Assembly: GCA_007844125.1 (NCBI GenBank)
Contig: CM017569.1
Span: forward strand, 11,169,686-11,233,685
DNA length: 64,000 bases
Origin: Sinonovacula constricta
Taxonomy: Eukaryota; Mollusca; Bivalvia; Cardiida; Solecurtidae
Direction of reading: 5' to 3'
The notes beneath the pieces were generated by a model, which did no database searches, was not told the origin of the DNA, and saw only the letters and a list, made by a program, of their open reading frames with translations. Below are positions 28,689-39,335 of the stretch, one piece after another. Position 1 is the first letter of the stretch. The number at the start of each line of letters is the position of its first letter. The position numbers and the translations under genes are program-made.

Positions 28689-29190
28689 GCCCCTCCTCGC
28701 ACCATTCCATCTACAGTGTGATGCCCCTGCTCACACCATTCCATCTACATAATCGTGCCCCTGCTCGCACCATTCCATCTACAGTGTGATGCCCCTGCTC
28801 ACACCATTCCATCTACAGTGTCATGCCCCTGCTCAAACCATTCTATCGTCATAATCATGCCCCTGGTCACACCCTTCTATCGACATAATCATGCCCCTGC
28901 TCGCACCATTCTATCTACATAATCATGCCCCTGCCCACACCATTCTATCGACATAATCATGCCCCTCCTCGCACCATTCCATCTACAGTGTGATGCCCCT
29001 GCTCACACCATTCCATCTACATAATCGTGCCCCTGCTCGCACCATTCCATCTACAGTGTGATGCCCCTGCTCACACCATTCCATCTACAGTGTCATGCCC
29101 CTGCTCAAACCATTCTATCGTCATAATCATGCCCCTGGTCACACCCTTCTATCGACATAATCATGCCCCTGCTCGCACCATTCTATCGAC
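28689..29190 (+). repeat. 272-bp duplication (8 x 34 bp) near the right end of the array
   Basis: The variant run starting GCCCCTCCTCGCACC, followed by two 'CTACAGTGTGATG' monomers and a 'TCGTCATAATC' monomer, begins at 28689 and again at 28961. The 272-bp spacing is eight monomers, and the copies appear nearly identical. Confidence 0.8.
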
Positions 29191-29445
29191 ATAATCATGC
29201 CCCTGCTCACACCATGCTATCGACATAATCATGCACCTGCTCGCACCATTCCATCTACAGTGTCATGCCCCTGCTCACACCACTCTATCGACATATTCAT
29301 GCCCCTGCTCAAACCATTCCATCTATACAATCATGCCCCTGCTCAAACCATTCCGTCTACATAATCATGGCCCTGCTCATGCCACTCCATCTACATTATC
29401 ATGCCCCTGCTCTCACCATTCTATCTACATAATCATGCCCCTGCT

Positions 29446-29600
29446 GTAATGTCGTAATGCCGGATTAGCGGCGTGCCCGTTATTGTTGTCAGATTTCATT
29501 GAATAAAATAGCTAAATAGTTTGTCCTTATAAAAACTGGTCTTAATAGCAGCGTGGTCGCATTAGTCGTGGAGTAGTAGTGGTATTTTGCTGGTCCAGTA
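29446..29600. other. unique spacer at right edge of the satellite
   Basis: Short non-satellite AT-rich stretch separating the 34-bp array from older, degenerate monomers. It mirrors the spacer at 6717-7171. Confidence 0.5.
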
Positions 29601-30035
29601 TCTCTGTCGTGCCTCATGACACACCGATCCATTAAAATTGTCGTGCACCATGGACACACCAGTCCAGTAACACTGACGTGCCCCACAACACACCGATCCA
29701 GTAACACTGTGGTGACCCAGGACACACCGGTCTAGTAACATTGTCGTGCCCCACAACACTCCGATCCAGTAACACTGACGTTCCCCAGGACACAGGTATG
29801 GTAACATTGTCGTGCCCCATGACACACCGGTCCAGTAACATTGTCGTGCCCCATGACACACCGGTCCAGTAACACAGTCGTGCCGCAGGACACGTCAATC
29901 TAGTAACATTGTCGTATCCCAGTCCACACCAGTCCAGTAAAACTGTCGTGCTCCAGGACACGCAGGTACAGTAGCATTGTCGTGCCCCAGGAGACACCTT
30001 TCCATTTAAAATGTCCTGTACCCACCAGTCAATGT
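29601..30035 (+). repeat. degenerate 34-bp monomers, right edge of satellite locus
   Basis: About a dozen diverged units of about 34 bp with the core TTGTCGTGCCCCATGACACA and a 'CCGGTCCAGTAACA' ending. They resemble the left-edge monomers (5955-6716) more than either homogenised array. This gives the locus a degenerate-homogenised-homogenised-degenerate architecture. Confidence 0.85.
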
Positions 30036-30130
30036 AATTGAACCAATGTGTCCATGGACCTGTCCAGGGACATAACAATGTAACCAGGTCGGTGTTGTCA
30101 GGGGCAGGATGATGTTATTGGGCCTGTGTA
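30036..30130 (-). repeat. inverted satellite monomers at the array border
   Basis: The reverse complement of about 30045-30130 reads as two satellite units: one with ATCATCCTGCCCCTGACAAC and a following one with TTACATTGTTATGTCCCTGG. The array therefore flips orientation exactly at its right border. This is a small inverted remnant. Confidence 0.7.
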
Positions 30131-30284
30131 TAGAAAGACAGCTACAAACCCAAGATTTTGTATCCAGTTAACACGCATTTTCTTTTACTTGTCCATGGCT
30201 GCAGAAACTGTTTTATGAAAGTTTCACATTCTCAAACTCTAGCGGTTTTTAATCTCAAATAGAGGAAAAGGTGAAAACTGCTTA

Positions 30285-30355
30285 AACACACACACACACA
30301 CGCACGCACGCGCGCGCGCGCACAAACGCACGCACACACGCACACACACACACAC
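30285..30355. repeat. (CA)n/(CG)n alternating purine-pyrimidine microsatellite
   Basis: About 70 bp of nearly uninterrupted alternating pyrimidine-purine: CA repeats, then a CGCGCGCGCG core, then CA/CG mix. Such sequences are established as potential Z-DNA formers. Confidence 0.95.
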
Positions 30356-30375
30356 GAGATTTCCAAGCGGTTATG

Positions 30376-30558
30376 GGATATGCAATTTTTATTAATACTG
30401 CTGATGAAGGTGATAGAGACAGTGACAGTATCGATTGTGATGCTGCTGTCGTTAATGATTATGATCATGACGATGATGATTATTTTGATTACAATATTTG
30501 CACGTGATGGTTTCTATGACGATGACAATGATGATGATGATGATGATGATGATGATAT

Positions 30559-30594
<36 letters not shown>

Positions 30595-30667
30595 GCATGA
30601 GGATGAGCATGAGGATGAGCATGAGGATGAGGATGAGGATGATGGTGATAAGGTTGATGATGATGAC

Positions 30668-30720
<53 letters not shown>

Positions 30721-30722
30721 CA
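30376..30722 (+). repeat. (GAT)n microsatellite with conserved leader, start of segmental-duplication unit A
   Basis: A leader (30379-30460, containing TTTTTATTAATACTGCTG) is followed by imperfect and then pure GAT trinucleotides, with an internal 'GAGCATGAG' block. The same leader and GAT tract recur at 50752-51112. Open frames here are poly-Asp, poly-Met or poly-Ser artefacts. The leader marks the left boundary of the duplicated unit. Confidence 0.93.
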
Positions 30723-30922
30723 TGGACGGCGACGACGCCGTCTACGACGACTTCGATGCAGCTGATGTATGAAACTGAAACTGACACATCGATTGATGCG
30801 CGGGTGGCAGTGTTTCAGTGACGACTAAAAAATATACCCGGATATATATCATGCCGGTCTGTACAGAATACCCGGACGGTGATTGCCATGTTTAGGGTGG
30901 GTCAATACATTATTCTTGCTAT

Positions 30923-30930
30923 TATAAAAG
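30923..30930 (+). promoter_or_regulatory. candidate TATA box for the secreted-protein gene
   Basis: TATAAAAG lies 70 bp upstream of the proposed ATG (31000). A start about 30 bp downstream would give a 5' leader of roughly 45 nt. The match is good, but the call rests only on motif and position. Confidence 0.35.
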
Positions 30931-30999
30931 AGACGAATCTGAAAATTCTTCATATTTATTTTACATTTCATGAAATTTTGATGTTGATCTGGATTATAA

Positions 31000-33900
31000 A
31001 TGACAATGAGTATGCACACATTTTGTTTTAAAATCTGACCTCCTTGATCGTAACGATATTTTGTTAGGACAATTATATTTACTGAAATTAATGTGTTGTT
31101 GACCTTTTTAACTACTAAGTGTATTATTTAAAATATATTTTATTGGTAGTTATTCTTTTTGTTCTTTTTCTTCTTATCAATGTTCAATTGTTGTCCAGTA
31201 CGTTTTTAAGTTTTTAAAGTTATTATTTTTCCTTTACAAACAAAGTATATAAATGTTTCTTTTTTAATATTTAAGAAAACTTTCCAAACTTATTCTTCGG
31301 AGCTCTACAAATTGGAACGCTTCTAGTGATTGCGGCAAATGTCGTAAACTCACGACTTATATGCGACCCTTTCGGAAATATTCCACTATCAACGCAAGGA
31401 CAAGACGATGTCGAGCTGATCGATATTCTTCACAAACCGTGTTCTGTCGACGGGAGAAATAGTCCCATACAGACGAATGAAACTCTACAAATTCAAGCAA
31501 AACGGTATACGTTAGAGACGTCGGATATTATTAAGAAAATTGTAAGTAAACAGTAAATTGTCATTTTTACCTATTGTGTTATATAAATGAGATAAATTTG
31601 TTGATATTTTTTTTAGTATTTGATATCATTTTAGCTTGAATCTAACCCGTACTGCACTCAAAGGAGGCATTTTAATTGTGCTATTCATACTTGTCTCTGA
31701 CATGGAAAGATTAAAACGTGAACATTTGCTACACATAAATTAAATTATGATTGTTATTTCTAATATTCCAAAAATGTGAAGGAATGTTAATGCAAGTTTC
31801 ACAAACAGACAACAATTGTTAGAATTACATCTGATTTCGTCAATAACAATAAATTGTCTGCAGTTAAATTAATTGTATGTAAACTTACAAGTCAAAAAGT
31901 CAAAATTATGAAAACGATAATGTGTATACAAGAATATGTTTCTTCGTATTAAAACAAACCATTCTGAACTAATATTGATTATTATTGTAAATATAGTAAT
32001 TTTGAAAGGATATTAAATAAGCATTTGTTTAAAATAAGGAAATGAATGTTTACAAGCAGTTTACATATATAATAAAAATGCAAATTGGATACACTATTTC
32101 TAGAGTGTTGTTTTGCTTAATTTACTTGTTAGATGGGGCTTAAAACTTATTTCCACAAGACGCATAAATTGCAGTATCTACATTTATTTAATATCTACAT
32201 ATAATAATTATAACACATGTATAGATATATTATAAATACATTGCTATCTTGAATTGTTTGTATGGATTTGATTCTTGCTAAAAAGAAGCCGATTATAGCA
32301 AACATGTCAGTGGACATTTCAGTGTGAATAACCATTTCAGGTGGACGAGGTCAAACGGTTGCCGAAGGTACCCACAAACACAAGGCGGTTGCTTAAAATG
32401 CTACCTAAAAAACTCAAAGGTGGAAAAAAGGTGACCGTAAGTGTTAGTTTTGTTTACTACTTTGCTTAAAGTTTATTGTGCTTCATAGGTTTATATCAAA
32501 TGACGATTTCTAATTTACCTACCCTTTCAAGTACAGGAAAAAATCCTTTTATTAAAGACAGGAAATGATGAATTACCTAATCAGACAGTTCCAAACGCTG
32601 GCTAAGCGATCTGGATCTACGCTAGTTGCCTAAGCCGAATCAATTCGCACTCAGACGGTACCAAGGCTATGATAGAGAAAGCTTGCTACGGCAAATCCAA
32701 TTGAAGGGCATCCTAAACAGGGTAAAATAAAAGCGGATAGAAACTTGGGGCGTTTTTCAAAATCCAGTAAAATCCCCGCCCCCATTTTCTTTATTTTATT
32801 ATCTTATGGACGATTGGTGGGGTATTACTTAGATCCTATTGGGAGTGACACACGTATTTAGTACTAACTAATTCATATATATGTGTACTGCTGGCACCAT
32901 ACTTTATTTGACAACGCCTATGCTTTCTGATATATAGACAATTTACCAGCAAACACATTGCAAATACTGTAAATGTGTTAAGTGTTTTTGAAAGAAACGT
33001 CTCCAATATCATGAAGATATTCTGATTGTTATACACTAACTTACATACTTACTCCCATGAAACAGTGCAGTCGGTACACACGACCTCAAACAACTCGTTA
33101 ATTGGACAGAATATCGGCCAAAACAGTGGCGATTGACCCCTTCTTGTGCCAGGCATTCATTCAAATAAACAAGTGACGCCAGTCGAAACACACAACAATC
33201 ACAATACACACAGATTATAACGTTAGTCTTAGTCATTAAGCGCTATTATTTGATACTTTATTCCATTTGTGCCAATAAGCATCTATTCATAGAAAAAGCA
33301 TTTTTTTTCAATTCATTTGTACAGTTTTCTTTTTAAATGTTTTTTATATATATATTTTTTGTTTACTTTACTTTTTGTTTTATTGATATTTTTACTCGTT
33401 TACATTCGAATAAGTCAAGACAAAAGTACATTGGAAATAAACTACAAAAGTTTCACAGTCCGATAAATGACTGTGTAAAAGTTAACCTGTGTTTAAGAAG
33501 ATGTAAAAAGATAAAAACATATAATATTTGTGTAAGTGGGGTTCGAACCAATGTGCCACATGCCCTCAGTCAAATACATTATCAACTGTGTTACACTCAG
33601 TTTTACACAAAGTGCTTATTTTAAAAAACAAATATATCAAAAAGCATAATTGGTACAACTAGTTGTACATGTAAGTGTTTTTCTTTGTATACAGGTCTCA
33701 AGTTAGCGCCTTTGAGTAAGAACAAAATTTAAAAGTTGTGTGTTATATATAATAAAATGAAATTTTACAATAACAAAAAGCACACACAGACACAGTCTCC
33801 ATTTCGCAATGTGTAGAATGGTGGACTGCTATACAAGAACCACTGTATCCCCCAAACAAACCCTAAGATTTCCCCCCTATCTTTACTTTTGTCGTATTCT

Positions 33901-36900
33901 TATTTCAAATGCTTAGCAGGTTTACTGCTTTTAAATTTGTCATCTTTTTTTTTACCACGAGTCTTAATAAAATACATCTTACACAGGAAAAAATACCACT
34001 TTATAAACTTTAAACGTTATGCCCAAAACTGTCTTTTAAAAAAAATGTTTCCATTCTTTTAAAATCCCCATGTGGTACCTCATTCTCCGCAGAGTGCCTT
34101 AAAGTTTAAACACGACAAATTAAAACTATATAAATACAGTTCCTAAACAATCATCTTTTTTAATCTTTTTAAATAACATGTTCAAAAGTATTTCAGGCAA
34201 TATTTAAATGTGACATCAGTTACATTGCTATAAACGTTAATTTAATTTAGAAACGGAAAATAATACACAGTGCGTAGAAGTACAAGATTATGTTTGCATT
34301 AACAAACATGGCCGCCATTTTTGTCCTCGATTGACAATCACACACGTATTTAAAAAAAAACACTAATGGATATGCAGTGTTAATTTCCTGATACAGACTT
34401 TGATCAAATAAGGATCTTGTGAAAATACTATACTTTATTCTCTGAACAATGGCTACTTGGATGGAAATGAGAACTGTAAAATATGTGATGTTAGTTCTTA
34501 AAATTATTAGTTTTATAGTGATCTTTTATTTCACTGACATATTCTGATATAATTTATTGACTGGCACAAAATGAATAAAAACACTTCCCGTCGCTAATGA
34601 TTCCATTAATCAATTCGAGCTTTTTGTTTATTTTAAAGTTATATTTGTCTCTATTGACAATAAATAATAACAATATTAACTATTAGAGATGTGATTCTAG
34701 AATTACTTTAAATCCCCGAACCATCGGTAACCACTAGATTTCGTTCACCCAGACAGCACAATAACATGCTATCAAATAACGGGGAAAATCTGTTTACTCT
34801 CATTTTATAGACTGTGTTGTCGCTAGATTTTTGTCACCTGTTTATTGTATTGCTTTACAACTTGCCGATTTTGGGAGTACTTGTGCTTCCGCATTGCAAG
34901 ATAGCAGGTGAAGTTTCGAATTTTCACAGTCATCACCATCTTTGTGTATTTTATTCTGAGCAATATTTTGGGGCGCCCATGGCCAAGCGGATAGAATCGC
35001 CGACTTGTAACCTTTCAGTCTTTTCGAGTCCCGGTCTAGACGAGAACATTCAAATAGGGATGTCCTCCGGTTAGCCTGCGGTGCGCCGGTGGTTCTAACC
35101 TTATCGTAGCCTGTGGTCTTCATCCACTTACTATAAGCTAGACGTCGCCACATGACAAAATTAATGTCGATGTGAATTACCATAAGAAGAAAAACGATTC
35201 AGCTGTGTTTTAAAGGGAATCATTTAAAGCACTTTCACGCAGTGTGGCGTTGACACATTTCTTTACTCCGCTTCCTCTAAAATTACAAGTGTCATTTAAA
35301 ACATACGCTTGAGTAAGTTTGGAGAATTTCATTCATCTGTTTATCTGGAAGATCGTACAGTCATCAGATAATGGTAGGGTTTTCCTCAAACTTCTGCGCA
35401 ATGGATTGGCTGCGCATAAATCAAGTACTACATCCGGGCTTCTTTAATTCTGTCCGAAGTAGTTACTGTTAGCCGTTTAAAGTATTATAATTATTATATT
35501 TAATCAACTAAATTGTTGAATATAAGCAATAATAATTTTAATTTATGCGCTACCGCTAGCAGAGCTAGAGTTAACCCACTGTGGCAGAGATCTACTCAAG
35601 ACACGAACGATTGAAAGGGAGAGCAATGTGAAAAAATAGTATGGTTTCCTAGTTGTTGTGTATGACATGCCAATATATGGCAACAGCATATTAAATAATA
35701 GTTTTTTTCTTCCTTATTATATTATATTATATTATATTATATTATATTATATTATATTATATTATATTATATTATATTATATTATACTATAAGAGAGACA
35801 TATGAAGAAAATATTTTAATGGAGAAATCGTGCAGAAATAACAATTTTAATGTGTTAATGTGGACTTTTTAAAACACAGCTTACTCGTGCGCTACCAGTA
35901 CCACTTGTCTTTTCGCCTATTTTAAATCCGCAAAATGATAAAAAATATGCAAATTTTTTGATGATCCAGATTCAGAAACTCCCTTTATTCAACATCTACA
36001 CTATTTGAAGTTTTGTCTTATTCTGATTAGTTTTGTATTTTCTACAATTTGACTTTAAATGACTAACTTCAACGCTGGGCTGACTGTAAACGTTTTAATT
36101 GACAATTATATTCGAGCAAATATTTTGCATAATCTGTATTATTAAAATACCTGGTTTTATACAGTATGTTCACGCCATAAGTCGTATTTAGGGGCCATCT
36201 TATATGTTGTCTTGAATTACGCGGTTCGCACCATGCGTAAACAGTTTTACTCGGACAGTTCTATATACTAGAGACATCATGGAAATTTGTTGTTGTTGTC
36301 TTCTAAATACATTGTAGCAACCATTATTTTTTCACTTTGACAACGTCCATCGATTTTTGTAGAGATACACCCTAGGCAAATGTCTGGGTAGAACCACCGG
36401 GGCAGCGCAGGTCAGCTGGAAGACCTTTCTATATTTAGTCTTTCGCCCTAAATGGGATTCGAACCCAGGCGGTGCACTCAGAGAAGAGACAAGTCGGAGA
36501 CTCTACCACAACGCCACGGGGAACCCTGAACATATTGGTATACCAATTCAATAAACCACTCAACCCACCCAAAACTCTTATTGTCACCATACCAACCACT
36601 TTTTTTATTATGAAGTACTTTAACAAACATTGAAAGTTAAGAGATCTTTAAAAAAAACTGTTTTTGTTTTCAGGTTCTGAGGCAAAAGTATCGAGAGGCG
36701 ATATCATCCTACCTAGTTGTTATAATCAACCTGAGAAATATGGTTACCAAGAAAATACAAGACCTTATTTTAGACTCCGACACCCCGCTGCAAAAAGAAC
36801 TTTTGAAGCTTGTAGAAAACACTAAAAGAATGCTGTGCATAATTTCTGAGCTAAAGGTTAACTTGTCAAAACCATGCATTGATATTAATATTAATATCAA

Positions 36901-37123
36901 TAAAAGACCAAATTTAATGGATGTGCAGGGTATAATGCAAAGATTTGAAACATTTCTGAAAGGTGCTGACAGAAAATTCGCGAAGGCAGAAAGTAAATCT
37001 AAAAGGGCAACAAAGCGGAAGGGAATTAGCAGTCGGCAATCAGGGAGAAAACGAACAAAGAGAAAGAAAAACAGAAAGAATAGGAAAGAAAAAATGGACA
37101 AAAATCAAAATACGACATGGTAA
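31000..37123 (+). CDS. secreted, helical, basic-tailed protein (cytokine-like candidate); four-exon model
   Basis: Model: join(31000-31009, 31276-31541, 32341-32436, 36674-37123), 822 nt, about 273 residues; a second in-frame ATG at 31006 would remove two residues. Exons 2-4 are well supported: donors GTAAGT at 31542 and 32437, pyrimidine-rich acceptors ending CAG at 32340 and 36673, and both introns phase 0. Exon 1 is tentative (GTATGC donor, phase 1). The N-terminus reads as a signal peptide: MK-type start, then hydrophobic FFGALQIGTLLVIAANVV. The mature part has four cysteines (LIC, KPC, MLC, KPC), an NET glycosylation sequon, amphipathic helix-like stretches in exons 2-4 and a final ~45 residues very rich in Lys/Arg ending NQNTTW. 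I do not recognise the family. The combination of signal peptide, mainly phase-0 introns, helices and basic tail resembles helical cytokines, but this is inference; a cationic host-defence protein is an alternative. AATAAA follows at 37367. Confidence 0.7.
31276..31541 (+). CDS. exon 2: signal peptide and N-terminal domain
   Basis: The frame is open from an upstream stop at 31272-31274, so the exon must begin after it; the AG at 31274-31275 is the natural acceptor. The exon encodes the hydrophobic leader followed by RLICDPFGNIPLSTQ and an acidic/helical segment with a second cysteine (HKPCSVDG). It ends ATT at a consensus GTAAGT donor. Its base composition (CG-containing codons) is unlike the AT-rich flanks. 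An alternative acceptor at 31301-31302 would shorten the leader. Confidence 0.7.
32341..32436 (+). CDS. exon 3: 32 codons, basic segment
   Basis: 96 bp, open in phase 0, between ACCATTTCAG and a GTAAGT donor. It begins VDEVKRLPKVPTNTRRLL and ends KGGKKVT. Eleven of its 32 residues are Lys or Arg. Its only frame that joins exon 2 and exon 4 without a stop is the one used. Confidence 0.7.
33533..33600 (-). other. tRNA-like / SINE-head relic
   Basis: The reverse complement contains an A-box-like AACACAGTTGATAATG and a canonical B-box GGTTCGAACCC at plausible spacing. The acceptor stem does not pair convincingly. It is therefore more likely a decayed tRNA-derived SINE head than a working tRNA. 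Confidence 0.45.
34969..35185 (+). mobile_element. tRNA-derived SINE (family 1), unit A
   Basis: It begins GGGGCGCCCATGGCCAAGCG, a tRNA-like 5' end and A-box, followed by B-box TTCGAGTCCCGG. Next comes a central domain with GCCTGCGGTGCGCCGGTGG and TTCTAACC, related to that in the other SINEs here. The copy in unit B is at 51548-51768. Polymerase III-type promoter boxes are visible; no clear poly-A tail or target-site duplication was identified. Confidence 0.75.
35714..35790. repeat. (TATTA)n pentanucleotide microsatellite
   Basis: About 70 bp of near-perfect ATATT repeats. The orthologous tract in unit B (52333-52411) is interrupted by several substitutions and insertions. Confidence 0.95.
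36358..36526 (-). mobile_element. tRNA-derived SINE (family 2), unit A
   Basis: On the minus strand it starts GGTTCCCCGTGGCGTTGTGG (tRNA-like with A-box), has B-box GGGTTCGAATCCC, and continues into GGTCTTCCAGCTGACC and GGTGGTTCTACCCAGAC. That 3' part matches the central domain of the SINEs at 46984 and 48877. It lies just upstream of exon 4A. The unit B copy is at 52975-53138. Confidence 0.78.
36674..37123 (+). CDS. exon 4A: helical domain and basic C-terminal tail
   Basis: It follows a strong TTTTTGTTTTCAG acceptor and starts VLRQKYREAISSYLVVIINL in phase 0. Two helix-like stretches (to MLCIISELKVNLSKPC and then MDVQGIMQRFETFLKG) precede the Lys/Arg-rich tail and stop TAA. A short Ile-Asn slippage repeat (DINININ) differs in length by two residues from the duplicate exon at 53296. 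The exon is the part of the gene kept in both duplication units. Confidence 0.8.
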   Translation, partial: VLRQKYREAISSYLVVIINLRNMVTKKIQDLILDSDTPLQKELLKLVENTKRMLCIISELKVNLSKPCIDINININKRPNLMDVQGIMQRFETFLKGADRKFAKAESKSKRATKRKGISSRQSGRKRTKRKKNRKNRKEKMDKNQNTTW

Positions 37124-38948
37124 TAGCTGTAGACATTTAGGAACTTTTGCCGGTTAACAATGCAGAACCAAAACAGGTTATCCAATTTATTGTTTCGACA
37201 ATCGCATCGATTGTTATACTTGTTGTCGCATCATGACATGATTTTTTTTTATAGCTTGAGTTTGTCATCTATTTTTGCCTCATCGCATGAATGTTGCATT
37301 GAATAATTGTTATTTTATTGGTAATGTTTATATATTCGATTTAATTTAAGTTTTTTAAAAATAATGAATAAAGGAATGTTCATGTTAACTGCTTTTATGT
37401 TCATTTGACACCCCCAGAACAATACCAATACGCAAAGATTTACTGCTTATAAATGTTAAGTACGCTAAGAAAAAATGTTTCATTTCAAATACCCTTTAGA
37501 AGTTATTTTAACCAGAAAACGAAACATATTTACACCCAGAATAATGGGAGTAAACGCTGTATTAAAAGACTGTCACGCTGTGTTAGATCTGTACTGGTGT
37601 CGTCTTTTATCAGACTATAAAAGATAGATAAAATAATAAGGAGCATTAACCTCCATCAAGGTCAATTGGAAATTAAAAAAATAAAGTCAAAATTCTAATA
37701 AACTATAATCTATTGCGAAAGTTTTAATCATTGCTGAGTCAAATTTGATTCATAAGAAACGATTCGTTAAATGCACTTTGTACTTGAATAAAATAAGATC
37801 CAACTGTTATCTATGTATAACTCCTCAGTTTTGTAATATGATTCGGCTATAGCCCCTACATCATTTGCAGACATAGTGGATATGCTAAGGACTTATAAAA
37901 GTAAATGAGACACAAATAATATATAAAATAAAGGCTAATTGTAGTACTTAAACAAAATGCAATGACTAGATGCCAATATCTACTCATACTTTAGGGGCGT
38001 AGCTATGACTGATATGATGTGTACACATGGCCGCTGGGGTCCACGGGCATGCTGTCTTTGAACTTTTTATGTTTCTAGATCGTACGTGGTGGCTTCTGGG
38101 AAGCATTCGGTGTCAAGATATAACCAGATTTAAATTAAAATACTATATTACAGATATCTACATATTACAACAAGAATTGTAGTTAATCATGACATACTTC
38201 TTTATTTCCAATTAACAAGCTACTCATACACACACAAATAGTCAGGTTGTGATCATGTATGTAACATTTTGTCCAGCTATTTATTTAAAGAAGAAATGAA
38301 TCACTTGGTTTTATACGGAAAGATTTTTATCACCTTCTCTTCAAGCAAAATGTCATGATATGGGAGAAGACAAAGATTGCATTTAAGCATTTTGAGAAAT
38401 TGCATCAGACAAATGGTTCAAATGGAATAAATCAAATTGATATAAATCTGTAGAAAAATCAAGGATAATTTAGTCATGAAAGTTTCTCTCGGATCTATGT
38501 CAGGAAGCCCTATGACCAAACAAATACCAGTGCTTATGACGTAGCGACGTCATTCTAACAACAGAGATAACTGTTTTGTCAATATAATCCAGTAACTATT
38601 TTTTAGCTAATCAAACACGAAAAGTCAAAAGGTTAAAGATGAAAAGAGTTGCAGTTCTGAACATATCTCTATCGTGCCTACGGCGCATGTATCTGCATAA
38701 GGCATCTTATATGAAATCTGATTTAAAACTTGTCACATACTAAATAGAAGGAGATACAGAAAAGTTACCAAATGAATTTTGCATTGTACATATGCTCTCT
38801 TGGTACTAAAATGGGTTCTATTTGATCTAAAAAATACAATTTACCCCTACTATTGAGAGATTTTAATTGCAGATGGAATCTTTTTTTTTTCGCCTTTAAT
38901 TTTTTTTTATGTTTTGGGGACGATGTGTATGCATCTGCGTAAACGGCG
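37124..38948. other. 3' flank of the gene, duplicated in unit B, no gene
   Basis: Non-coding AT-rich sequence matching 53740-55598 with a few percent divergence. No frame or RNA gene is recognised. Confidence 0.6.
37367..37372 (+). terminator. polyadenylation signal of the secreted-protein gene
   Basis: AATAAA 244 bp downstream of the stop codon of exon 4A, in the only plausible 3' UTR. The equivalent in unit B is at 53993-53998. Confidence 0.5.
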
Positions 38949-39335
38949 TACAGGCTACACTCCTGAACACCATTCCCTCTTAGTGTACTATCCGTTTTCT
39001 TTCAAAAAGTTTACCTAGTGTTTGTCATTGGATCTTTTCAATTAACAACCACACTTTTAATAAACAGATCGATTATCCACCAACTACTGCATGCACTATT
39101 CTATGAGTGATATACACTAACTTAACTACACTAGATTTGGCGTATTTTAAATAAAATTACCAAGACCTTACCATTTATGTAAATATACTCTCATTCCCCT
39201 TATATTATGGGAAGGATAAATTCAGAAATTGTTGATGTTATTCTTTGCATGTTATATCATTTATTTTTGTTTGTGTTGATATTTACTAGTTTCAAACGTC
39301 ATGCGATAATAAGTAGTGGCGTGATTTGAAACTAG
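38949..39335. other. unit A-specific sequence before the 38-bp satellite
   Basis: Starts where unit B departs from unit A. No gene or repeat is recognised. Confidence 0.5.

Larger units (their letters stand above)
21483..29445 (+). repeat. 34-bp satellite array (~234 monomers), sister family of the 33-bp array
   Basis: Head-to-tail array with a 34-bp unit and core ATAATCATGCCCCTGCTCAC followed by ACCATTCCATCTAC. Main variants are GCCCACACCATTCTATC, GCTCAAACC, TCCGTCCACATAATC, TCTACAGTGTCATG and TCGACATAATC. The unit is not divisible by three, so a frame returns only every 102 bp and open frames are short (no more than about 90 codons). Aligned with the 33-bp family it keeps TC-x-TGCCCCTG-xx-CACACCA-x-T in register, so the two arrays share an ancestor. 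The junction at 21.44-21.53 kb is a short run of intermediate, damaged monomers. Confidence 0.97.
32437..36673 (+). other. 4.2-kb last intron of the gene, with SINEs and microsatellite
   Basis: No further exon was recognised in it. It holds a tRNA-like relic (33533-33600), a plus-strand SINE (about 34969-35185), a pentanucleotide microsatellite (35714-35790) and a minus-strand SINE (36358-36526). The duplication breakpoint at 34546 falls inside this intron, so unit B begins within it. Confidence 0.6.

Noticed and set aside
7172..29445. CRISPR array
   Set aside because: Units are contiguous with no unique spacers, and the sequence is eukaryotic.
21483..29445. CENP-B box or other known centromere-binding motif in the 34-bp satellite
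   Set aside because: No TTCG-x4-A-x2-CGGG match in the consensus monomer; a centromeric role cannot be supported from the sequence.
30380..30821. Poly-Asp, poly-Met or poly-Ser proteins at the GAT tract
   Set aside because: Low-complexity translation of a trinucleotide microsatellite.
34969..35045. Functional tRNA gene
   Set aside because: A and B boxes are present but stems do not pair fully and the sequence continues into a SINE central domain; the copy in unit B behaves the same.
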